Origin: Chromera velia | Lineage: Eukaryota > Sar > Chromeraceae | Length of the DNA: 35,711 nt | NCBI GenBank assembly: GCA_018398765.1 | Contig: JAHBMJ010001110.1 | Span: forward strand, 1-35,711 | Direction of reading: 5' to 3' | Part shown: piece after piece, positions 1 through 9,400 of the stretch | Layout: every line of letters begins with the position of its first letter | How positions within the stretch are numbered: the first letter of the stretch is position 1 | Made by a program: the position numbers and the translations under genes | The notes under the pieces: generated by a model | The model's input: only the letters and a program-made list of their open reading frames with translations | The model's database searches: none | What the model was told of the DNA's origin: nothing

Positions 1-253
1 ATGAAACTGTATGGTTTTTTTTTTTATTTTTCAATTCTTTTTTTTTTATAAAAAAAAAATGGCCAGCTCCAGGTGGGGCCCTATCTGAAAGCGGTGTAAG
101 CGCAAGAGTAAAGGGTGACATGGTGTTTGTCTATGTGCAAGTCAGTGGATGTTGGCAGGTGTTTGTCTATAGGTACGTCAGGGTGGTATACGCCTATTTG
201 GTTACAATTCAAGGGCCAGGGCATATATATGTGTACACGTGTATATGTGTACA

Positions 254-289
<36 letters not shown>

Positions 290-454
290 TGTGTGTGCGT
301 GCGTGCGTGTGCTTTACATGATGGCGGCTTCTTGTCTCAAAAAGAAGAGAAGAGGCCAAAAGCGATACCTGGGAGTCACTTGGTAATGGCATTGCACAGC
401 CTTCAACAGGCGGTACAACAAGCTAACTCGCTCCCTCTTTGGAGTCTGTATCAC
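1..454. other. Intergenic start of window with GT microsatellite
   Basis: No gene is supported here. The first 60 bases are T/A homopolymer runs. A (GT)n tract lies at about 259-310, and the long open frames over it are low-complexity artefacts made of His/Thr or Val/Cys. On the minus strand the acidic tail frame of the neighbouring kinase pseudogene runs down to a GTAAGT donor-like site near 460, so an unseen exon could lie here. Confidence 0.5.
259..310. repeat. (GT)n microsatellite
   Basis: Nearly pure GT dinucleotide run with a GTGC variant end. It lies between unassigned sequence and the kinase pseudogene tail. Confidence 0.9.
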
Positions 455-459
455 TTACA

Positions 460-1417
460 CTGAAGCCAGGTAACTGTGATGGTCCTGCGGTAGGATCATG
501 CAGGGTTGCCTCTTCCTCTTCTCCCATGTCCTCTTCTTTCTCTTCTGTTTCCTCCTCTTACTTCTTCTCTCCTTCCTCTCCTTCTCTGAGGACAGTGTCC
601 AACTGAGCATTCTGATGCAAATGATGGTCCAGGTCCAAGTCTGGCTGTTGGTGTTCACCGGACTCTGCAGCCTCTTTCTCATCGCTAGTGGAGCTCTCGC
701 TTCTTCGTCCCCTCAGGAATGTGGGAAGGATTGGCAGGGAGGATGTACTCGGGGAAAATTCTGAAAAATTGGCACGCTTTGCAGCATTGGGAGGTGGGTG
801 CTCCTCTTCATCGTGGGCCGCCTCCTGTCTGTCTCAACCATGTTCTCTTTCTTAGTCGTCTTCTCTCTCCTCCTTTTCTGCCTCCACTTTCTCCTCTCCC
901 TTTTTTCTCTCTTACGCTTTTCCCCTTCTTCTGCTTCTGTTTCTTTTTCGACAGAAACACAGTATTCCTCCAACAGATAGGCAAAAGCATCAAGACGATT
1001 CATCGGATGAATGTGGGGCATTCCAGCGAGGGGGTCTAAGCACTCTGGGGTGACGTTCGGAAATTTGTGTCTGCATACGGATATCAGCAGATGCATACAC
1101 ATGAATTCGGACCTTCACTCAATGTGAAATCGATTAGAGAAAGAAAGGACCTGGTGCCTGAAAGTTTGACATCAATCACAGACTATCACATACTGCAGAA
1201 AGGTAAAGAAGCTGGCTGTACAATTAAAAGAAGACCCATCCATCTGTTGAGGTACTCACTTGAATTAAGCTAATGCAGACTTTTCTCCCTCTCTCCATCC
1301 CTATCTTTTTGCCCCGACTACAGAGTGACACACATATACATACACACACACATACACACACACACATACACACAGAGAGAGAGAGAGAGACACACACACA
1401 CACATACACACACACGC

Positions 1418-1492
<75 letters not shown>

Positions 1493-1905
1493 CAGAGACA
1501 GAGACAAAGAAAGAGAGAAGGACAGACAGACAGTCTGAGACAAAATGAGACAGACATGCACACACATTCACTCATTCACTCACTCACTTATCCAAGGATA
1601 TTCCGGGTTCCAACAACCTGTCGAGAGCCGTTGGCCTTCACAAAAGTTTTTTCTGCAGCTTCCATGAAGATTCGTGTTGGTGACGGAATACTGCTAAGTT
1701 CATCGTTTGGGGGGAGGCCCAAAACATGTACGATGACCTCCAGTTGGTTCGCATTGTTGGAACTCAAAAACAGGGGTGTTCCTCCTTCCAGCATTTCTGC
1801 TAAAATGCACCCCGCTGCCCAAACATCCACCCGCCCGTCGTATTCCTCAGCCCCCTAGATGAGCTTAGAGACCCTGTACTAACGAGTAGCAAGGAAGTGC
1901 ATCAT
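460..1905 (-). pseudogene. Decayed CMGC (MAP-kinase-like) protein kinase, C-lobe and tail
   Basis: The minus strand encodes the C-lobe of a CMGC kinase in two blocks. At 1588-1905 the frame reads HFLATR-stop-YR, then GAEEYDGRVDVWAAGCILAE (subdomains VIII-IX), then NQLEVIVHVLGLPP. In intact kinases the stop position in TRWYRAPE is an invariant tryptophan; here it is TAG (1879-1881), and a second TAG (1855-1857) follows LI. After an intron-like gap holding the CA/GA microsatellite, a TGCAG acceptor near 1076 opens a block reading KFPNVTPECLDPL and NRLDAFAYLLEEYC, matching subdomains X-XI. A charged, acidic tail continues to about 460 with a frameshift and one TAA. No ATP-binding lobe was found. 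With these stops the gene cannot make a full kinase. Family assignment is firm; ERK-like rather than CDK-like is inference. Confidence 0.75.
1325..1575. repeat. Compound (CA)n / (GA)n / (CAGA)n microsatellite
   Basis: CA repeats, short GA runs, then GACA-type repeats. The tract sits in the intron-like gap between the two blocks of the kinase pseudogene. The open frames over it are repeat artefacts. Confidence 0.9.
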
Positions 1906-1916
1906 TCGAAGGAGGA

Positions 1917-2690
1917 TCAACTGGGATTCAGGCTGAGTCGGGAGAGCAAACCGGCAAGCTCGTTCACTGTGGCCTGAGCGACGTTCTGAGGGCGGTCACA
2001 AGCAGAGCGCTCATCACGCTGATTTGTTGGAGAGTTGGCTAAAGAGGATTGGTTGCTTGCAGTGCCGGAGTGAATACGCATGAGTGCTTTGCGAAGGAAC
2101 CTCCCGAGAGTCTCCATGTTCTCTTTCCACTTCCAAAGCAATGCTCCGACTGCAGTGGTGGTCTCTTGCTGAATCGTTCTCTACAATTCTAGTGCCTCAT
2201 CGGAGAGATCGAGAAGCTTTTTCAGAAAGCTAGCGATGTTTGTTTTCTTCAAACCAAGTCGAAGGTCTCAGAAGATCTTGGGAGGAACTGCGTTGATGCG
2301 GAGGTCCTTTGCAAACTGTACCTAGTACAGAACTTTTAAGTGGTATGCCGTATCATGAAGAAACTAAACACAAACAGTTTGTGTCCGGCCTGCAGCTTAC
2401 ATTACAAAAGGTGAGTCCACGAATCCGATATTCGTCTTCCACAAGGAGTATCGAAAGGAACTTGCACCTTTGACGATCGGGAGGAAAGGAATCTCAAGGG
2501 AAGGAGGCGACATTATGGAGAAACTTTCCTAAATCGCTTTCGTTCAATGCAGTAAGGCTTTCAGCAAAAGGGTTCCAAGTCATAATTGAGAAGTAAAATA
2601 CCGCTCGAAACGTGGCAGCCTCCCGTTCCCACACTGCTTTGGTCTTCTGCTGGGGAGTCACCCAATCGCTAGGACGAAACATCTTCGATT
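1917..2690 (-). pseudogene. Decayed ORF of unknown family, possibly transposon-derived
   Basis: Reading on the minus strand, two adjoining stretches look like coding sequence but are broken. The upper stretch (2494-2682) begins MFRPSDW and carries KAVWEREAATFRAV. The lower (about 2340-1917) reads VQFAKDLRINAVPPKIF, LKKTNIASFLKKLLDLS and ALLWKWKENMETLGRFLRKA. It is interrupted by stops at 2322-2324 (TAG), 2268-2270 (TGA) and 2181-2183 (TAG), with a frameshift between the stretches. All three stops would be tryptophan codons after one G-to-A reversal. I do not recognise the family. It lies just above the kinase remnant in another frame, so it may be an inserted element or an N-terminal extension. 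Confidence 0.45.
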
Positions 2691-2961
2691 TGGGAAAAGT
2701 GCGTCTTCAACTTTCCGTTAAGGCACGACTAAGCTTCTTCTCTTTAAGTTCTTCATCTCCCGCCGTTGGCTGATTGACGCAGCTCCGGAGAAAATTTGGA
2801 TTCGATGCAATTTAGTTTTTGAATGTCAGAAGGACGGGTATGATTGACCGATCGGGAGTATCGATGGAAGGATGGGTACGATTGACCGATCGATTGAAGC
2901 ACGGATCGGCATAACAAAGACTGTACGGAAGTATATATGTATCGATCGATCGATACGTATA

Positions 2962-2993
2962 TTAATACTGTACGAACGACTGTACAGTATTAA
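2962..2993. repeat. Perfect 12-bp inverted repeat with 8-base loop
   Basis: Left arm TTAATACTGTAC at 2962-2973 and right arm GTACAGTATTAA at 2982-2993 are exact reverse complements around an 8-base loop. It lies in repeat-rich DNA about 190 bp from a mobile element. A role as transposon end, terminator or protein-binding palindrome cannot be told from sequence. Confidence 0.7.
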
Positions 2994-3172
2994 GTAAGGA
3001 GGGTAAAGCTCTACAATTCTCCTCCCCGGGCTATGTATGTATGTATTGACTGTGTTTGAACTGAAAGCTGTCATTGAAATATACAGATCGATGTGATCGA
3101 ATTGCAACGTTGCACTTGTGTTGCAGTGATCGAAGTGCATGCATGTGTACAATGGATATGTTGCAGGCATGT

Positions 3173-3185
3173 TGCAGGCTGTTCC
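3173..3185. repeat. Target-site duplication, left copy
   Basis: TGCAGGCTGTTCC immediately precedes the SINE-like element and is repeated exactly after it. Confidence 0.75.
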
Positions 3186-3434
3186 TGGCTCTTTAGTGTC
3201 TCTCTGGTCTTTTGTCGGGCTAGTATGCATCTTGCTTAGGCATAGGTCCTGTCCGTCTATTATGGCCAATCTGTTGCAAGCGCAAGCCCCTCGGACTAGG
3301 CCGCCGTGCCTAGCTTATACTACTCCACGGTGGACAAAAATTAATACCTTTCATTCTCCGTGTGTTCGCGTGGTCAACTCTGCCTATCTATGGATGAGCG
3401 TTGTGGTCTTCCTTTTCCCTTCCCTGACTTCTTC
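3186..3434 (-). mobile_element. SINE-like element, copy 1, with 13-bp target-site duplication
   Basis: This block recurs at 18903-19149 with about 95% identity. It is flanked exactly by the 13-base direct repeat TGCAGGCTGTTCC (3173-3185 and 3435-3447), the hallmark of target-primed insertion. On the minus strand it keeps a decayed frame with motifs IGRVDHANT, GINFCPPWSS, RLQQIGHNRR and PDK, ending in TAA close to the element edge. The two copies share one boundary, so it is a defined short element rather than a random 5' truncation. It may derive from the 3' end of a LINE whose protein I cannot name. Confidence 0.75.
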
Positions 3435-3447
3435 TGCAGGCTGTTCC
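3435..3447. repeat. Target-site duplication, right copy
   Basis: Exact repeat of TGCAGGCTGTTCC directly after the element end. Confidence 0.75.
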
Positions 3448-3918
3448 GCGCGGTATACATGCAAATTTTATGTTTTGAGTGCCCCACGCTACGCTTTCCG
3501 GGGCCACTGGAGGATCGAAAGTGACACGTACATTGTCACACTGATCGAAGAAGGTTTGAACAATATGCAGGATTTCCTTGCTGTCCTGCTCGGTGTAGAG
3601 AAGTTCCAAATAAACCCTTCTCAATCCGCCGCCTTATTGGCTACTTTTTTTGTTTTCGGTTTCGGAAACAGAGTTCAGTCTGAGACTGTGTGTCAGATGA
3701 AATTGAAGGAGACGCCACCTTAGAAGGTCGGATAGACTGGTGTCTAGTGGTCTCTTCCTTTTGTGCTTCGAAGCACGTGATATTAGGGACACATGGCTTT
3801 GAGGTAGACAGATTAACGAGTGCAACCCGTGGGCAGGTATCGAAGTCGACAAAAGGGCATACAGTCTGATGCATCCACTACTTGTCCCTTGATCCGTCTA
3901 CCTGTTCTCTAAGCAGGA
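3448..3918. other. Upstream region of the PH-C2-DysF gene
   Basis: No gene is assigned. A minus-strand open frame (3388-3624) mixes element and flank. The last bases, a pyrimidine-rich run ending in CTAAGCAG two bases before the next ATG, look like a 3' splice acceptor, which implies a 5'-UTR intron for the following gene. No TATA-like box stands out. Confidence 0.4.
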
Positions 3919-5581
3919 ATGGAGGAGGCTCAAGAGCCGGAAGTCGCCATCCGACGCTTTGGGTGGATGTTGAAGAGGTCAAGGACGATTGGCGTCTTCC
4001 GTGAGAGGTTCCTTTTCCTTGAGGGCTCCTGGCTTCACTCATTCAAGAAGAAGGTCAACCTCTCACTGCATGTCAACAAAGGAGACGCCTCTCTGAGTCA
4101 CGACCTGACGGGCACTTTGGTTGAAGTAGAACACACAAAAGGTCGCTATGTCCTGACAATACGAGGAGGGTCCTTGCCTGAACACGAGACGGTTGTCGTT
4201 GCATGTGCCGACTCCGAGATCGAAAAGGCACAAGACTGGGCGAATGCATTCCAGAGAGCAAGCAGATACGGGGCATTGGAGGCCTATTTCAACAAGGACC
4301 CTACCGCACTGCATGCGTTTCTGGGTCTTGGTGCAGTTCACAACGCACCCTTTGCTCGGCACAAACCCTCTGCATCCGACATACCGCTGAAGCCCTGGCT
4401 CTTCAACAGCCTCCACCCCCGTCAACACATCGACATAAGCATCCTCGCCTGCCGATCTGTGACCAGGTCCCTTCCACAACTACCAAAGGGGCGTTCGAGC
4501 TCCCCTCTCTTTGTGCTCGTTGAGACCGAATCTTCAGTCTCTCCCATCACACTGTCAGTCCGATCGGCTGCTCCTGCAGTCCCTCCAACAGCTCAGGGGG
4601 TGGAAGAGGGAGGGAAACGTGGGACGGAAAAGGAAAGAGAAAAGGAGAAAGGCCGGAAAGGCCAAAATGTGCAGGCGTCCTCCTCATCATCCCAACCGAT
4701 GCAGAATCAGAAGAATGAAAATTTCAGTGTGTCCTTTCAGAAACAAGGAGGGGTGGATGTGTCAGATGATCGGACGCTCTTCTTCGCCAAGAGGTGTCTC
4801 CGCATCCCCCTCTTTGAATGTCGTTACCACGAGCCCCTCCGTCTTCATGTGTATCGCTCAGATGACTCTGCATACATTGGCACAGGCATGTTGCCCAAAT
4901 CAGAGACGGGAAAACTGTCAGAGGCGCGACTCTGGCTCCCTCTCCACTACCAACCTAACAGCCAGCCCCTCCCTTCCGCACGGGTATCTGATGTGGGAGT
5001 GACCACAGACGAGCTCTGCGTCTCAGCGCGCATCTGCCCCGTCTCTCTGCCGTCATTTGTCGAACCCTCCAGGTACGTCGACAATCCTCCATTTTGCTTC
5101 TTCACTGGCAAACAGCCGGACAGATAGAAACACCCACACACAGACATACACCTGGACAGAGCCGCGGACAATCACAGAGACTGGAAGCGACGGGCAGACA
5201 AACCGACAGGCAGAGACCTAGAGACTGTACACACGCACCCATGCAGACAGACAGATGCCGAGCCAAAGACAGACAGACAGATGTGCGATGGAGACATGCG
5301 TGCTTCCTTCCTTCCCTCTTTCCTTAATTCTCCAGGGATCTTCTCACGGTAGACCCCCCAGAAGTCAGGTTCACTTCTGTCCAGAGCGCCTTCCAGAGAA
5401 TTGCAGGACTCAAAACACAGTCAGTCAGCCAGTCTGTCAGTCAGTCAGCCAGTCAGTCAGTCAGCCAGTCAGCTAATGGGCCACTCTGTCAGTCGGTGTG
5501 TGGCTGACACCGAAGATGGAAAAGTCGGTTTCTTTCAGTGAGCCAAAGGGATGGAGACAAATGACGAGTTTGTCTTGTAGG

Positions 5582-5622
<41 letters not shown>

Positions 5623-5637
5623 GTGTGTGTGTGTGTG

Positions 5638-5680
<43 letters not shown>

Positions 5681-6417
5681 AATTGCCCTTCGAACTGCTA
5701 TTTGCACCTCATGTCGCCTTGCTTTCCTTCTGCCCTTCGTGTCTGTCGCCTCCCGCCTCCATCCTCGGCTCCCTCTTCCTTCTTGCCTCTCCCACTCTTT
5801 TGGGTGGATGCGTCAATTCTCCTGGTCTTCTTGCTAAATCGCTTGGCCAGATGCACACTATCAAACAAACTTGTCAAATTGCATTGGCTTCGCTTCTCTT
5901 CTCTGCCGTTCCCAGAGTCGACAAGTGGGTGGAGTACTACTGGGACCTTATGGAGTTTCGCTTTCCGATGCTGTCGTTCCTCTGGTCGGTCGGTCGGTCT
6001 TCCTGTGAAGAGAAATAAGGAGGGAAAATTATTTATTTGCGGCTGCATTCCTTTTTGACTCTGCGAGTATTCTCTTTCTCCCAGTTGTCGAACAAACGCC
6101 TGTTCGAGGTGTTTGTGAAAGCGCCTTCCCTTCCCCTTCTTGTCCTCCTCCCCTCTCTGCCGTTTTCGAGCATATGGTCCTCCTCTGCCCACTTCGTCCT
6201 TGGTCTCCATCCCTTCCCTCGTTCCTGTTTGCTGGCTGTCTCTGTCCCCATCAGAGATCATGTTTTCCATCTGAGTTTTCTTCTTTCTCTTTCCTCACTT
6301 ACTGTCTCTCCCGCGTGTGCGTATGTGTATGTGCATGTGTGTGTGCGTATGTGTATGTGTATGTGCATGTGCGTGTGCGTATATGTATGTGCATGTGCGT
6401 GTGCATGTGCATGTGTG

Positions 6418-6466
<49 letters not shown>

Positions 6467-9400
6467 GCTGGCTGTTGTTTTCGGTGCCCTCATCGTGTTT
6501 CCTCCCCTCTTGCCGTGTCTCCTCATCTCGACAGTCGCATCCTGGGTTCTTGTCACGCACCCATTTGCGCCTGCTCTCTGTGCGGCTGCCGCTATCACCC
6601 TTCTCCCCCTTGCCCCCTCCACCTGCGAGAAGGCTGCAAGGAGATGTCTGCAATCCTGTCGACAGGAGGAGGAGCTCTACAGACCGTGCTACCAAGACGC
6701 ACAGCAACTTTCCGACTTCCTCTTTCGAAAAGCAGTCGCGTTCTTTTGTTCCCCCTCCGTTGCCGCGAGGCTGACCAGTAGAGAAGGGGGGCTGCCCTCT
6801 GCCAAGCTCTCAGCAGCGGCTTTGGAGTCATCTCTCCATTTGGCAATTCGGAGAGCGGCACAGTCGGGCGGGGGGGGCAAGTTTGCGTTTCTGAATCTCG
6901 ATGTCTCACCCCCTTCTTGGTTGATTAAGGGAGGGGGGGCGGAGGGGGGAGTCTCGGTAATCGGAGGGAAAAGAGGTACTAGGATGCGCGTGAGGGGCAC
7001 AGTGGTGGATAGGGATCGTGAGTTGAATCGACTTCGCCTCCCAGAAGTGAGGGAGCACGTGGAAGAAGGGGGTTTGAATGTAAATAGAGTTGGAGGGTCT
7101 TTGCGTCCAGGGCCTGTGCAGACTCTGCCTTCATCTCCTAGATCTGATAATGGAAGGGGAAGTGCGGGAAGAATGACAGTGAGTGAGAACGTTGATGGCT
7201 CCTGTCTTTCAGAGAGGAAAAGAGCGGACAGCAGTTTGCGCAGCTCCCCAGTAGGTACGGTGACAGGGCATGCGGGAAGTGAAGCGGGGAGTGTTCATTT
7301 GCAGTGGAGGGCCCTTGGGGGTGTTGGAGGAGATGAGAGGCATTTGGGAATTGATGGAATGGCAGTTGGGGAAGACGGAGAGTTGATGAATGAAGAGGAG
7401 ATTGAAAATGGACAGTGGGATGAGGAAGAGGAAGAGGGTGAGTATGAAGAAGAAGGAAGCGAAAATTTTGGGTATCTTTGGCATTCGCGAAGAAATTCAG
7501 ATTCAAATTTGAGTAACGACCCCAGTGCTGCCCCCACACGGGCCTACGGGGGTACTTCTGTTGGACGTGAGATCTTGAGGGAGGTGTGGGAGAATGCGCG
7601 TCGGCCCGTGTTGGGCGGTCCCTGGGCCCCCCTTCCTGAACGTCCACGGCTGGGTCGGGGTCTGTGGACAGATGCATTCGGGTGGGTGGGTGGGTGGGTG
7701 GGTTGCGGGAGGGAAGGAAAACTGTTTCTTTTATCTTTTGATGTTTTCTTTTCTTGCGTGCGTGCGTACTCCGTTGCTCGCTGTTTCTTTCATTCCTCTT
7801 CCTTTCTCGTGATTTCTGAAGAGGCAAAGGTGGAGTGGGTGAATGTGGATGGGATGGCTGTATGTGGCATTTTCTGCAGAAATCCCGCGGAGGCACCAAC
7901 GACTTCAGAGACGGTCCCGACAAACAGAAGTCCCCCGGGCATTGCCGGTTCCTCCTCTTCCTCCTCTCAAGCAGAAAATTCTGGAAGAGGGGGCTCCTCC
8001 TCTTCCTCCTCCTCCTCCTCCTCGTCCTCCGTGCCCTGCCGTTGGGTGATCGACGTCTCTGCAAGGACAGACGCAGACGGGTGGATGTATGGAGGAATCA
8101 CTTTTTCTGGTCCCTGGTCAGGAGTTCCTGCTATCTCTCTTTTTGCATTTGACGCATGAGTGCGTTTGTTCTGTGTCCGTTTCCACATGTTGTTGTATTC
8201 ACGTGACGATCTCTCTCTTCCTGTCTCTGCCTTGCGAAGCAAAAGGAAGGTGACTTCAATCGCACCTACTTTTCTGCAAACTTTTTGGTGTCACTCATTC
8301 ACCTTTGCCTGCCTTTCCAGTGACGTTCCTCCATCTTCCCGTCTTATCTGAAATCACTGATTGTCTCCAATGTCAAGGCGATCGCCGTTGCCCCTGACCC
8401 GTACAACGTAATTCCCTCTTGGCTTTCATAGCCACCTTTCCTGCCTCTTTCTTCTTCTCGATTCAACGCGTACATGCAGGACACGAAAAAGCAGGACAAG
8501 GTCACTCACCCGCAGACGTCGGTGGGTCGCCGTCCCTGTAGGAGAACACGGCCACCAGGGGGAAGGGGAAGGGGATATGCAGAAGAAATCAACAGGGGAT
8601 CTGTTGGGAGAGCACCCAGACACAGAAGCAGATTCTCACCTTCAGCTACCGGCCCGCAGCTCCTCTCTCTCCCTCTTCTCTGGGGAGAATGGACGTTCCC
8701 ATGGAGGGGCTTTGACGGGTGGGGGACCTCAGGAGGCTCTGACGGTCGCAGGAGACGTCCCTCTGCCTTCGCCTTCTGCGTCCTCTCATACCTTTCCCCT
8801 CCTTCCCTCAGGGCCTTCTGTTAAGTCTGCGCCTCCAGGCGCGCCGGCAGGAACAACAGAGAAACGCAACGGAAGCTCACACAAGAGGGACACAGATACC
8901 AGACTCGCACCCCCCCCTCCCACACTGCCTGCCTTAGGCCCGAAAGCCAGTGAGCTGTCGCCTCGAATCAACAGCGGAAACCTCGCAGATTTCCTTAACA
9001 ATGCGCCCGACAGTCCCTCCAGAGCGGGGAAGAGATACCAACGACGGTCCCAATCTGTGCTGTCTTGGTACTCACCCAGGGAAGCAGAAAATGCAAAATT
9101 CAGCCTTGCGGGATCGACTTCAGATTCTGTCGGTGCATCATCCCCCTCGTGGCAGTTGCCTGAGATTCCCTGTGGCCGTGCAGCTGCCGGAGAAGGGCGC
9201 CGTTCTTCGGAAGGGTGTGCTGTTGATTTGGATAAGCAGCGAGTGAAGCGGCAAGACTCTATAGGTTCCCCTACTGTCTTTGTGCCCCTGCCAATGCATC
9301 CCCCATTGCATGTTCCCACTAGCCGCAGACGTAGGAGAAGCCTCAGACAACATGAAATCTTGCAGTCTGTATTTGAATGTGAAGCGGCCGAAATGGATGA

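Larger units (their letters stand above)
2700..3185. other. Gene-free stretch with GATCGATC repeats
   Basis: No coding signal. It has short direct repeats (GATTGACCGATCG near 2843 and 2882), a GATCGATCGAT run near 2942-2952 and a perfect inverted repeat listed separately. Its end holds one copy of the 13-bp duplication flanking the next element. Confidence 0.5.

Noticed and set aside
239-463. Open frames made of Val/Cys or His/Thr repeats over the GT tract
   Set aside because: Any dinucleotide repeat is open in several frames. No domain, no splice sites and both strands are equally open.
1224-1575. Four overlapping open frames over the CA/GA repeat
   Set aside because: Low-complexity artefacts; the tract lies in an intron-like gap of the kinase remnant.
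855-2324. A non-standard genetic code (TGA or TAG read as Trp) to rescue the broken kinase and its neighbour
   Set aside because: Two different stop codons would have to be read as Trp, frameshifts also occur, and the other genes here end normally with TGA or TAG and use TGG for Trp.
5418-5475. CAGT array as a CRISPR-like array
   Set aside because: Units are 4 bases with no spacers; it is an intron microsatellite.
6174-6466. First part of the 661-codon open frame, upstream of the exon 4 acceptor
   Set aside because: It is the GT microsatellite and flanking intron. The coding part starts after TGCAG at 6467, where phase matches exon 3.
7138-8064. 308-codon minus-strand open frame opposite exons 4 and 5
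   Set aside because: Shadow of the DysF gene, made of Pro/Ser/Arg from its acidic and Gly-rich plus-strand frame.
8474-8824. 116-codon plus frame at the start of exon 6
   Set aside because: Another frame of exon 6. The frame with RRRRWV completes the DysF domain and joins exon 5 in phase.
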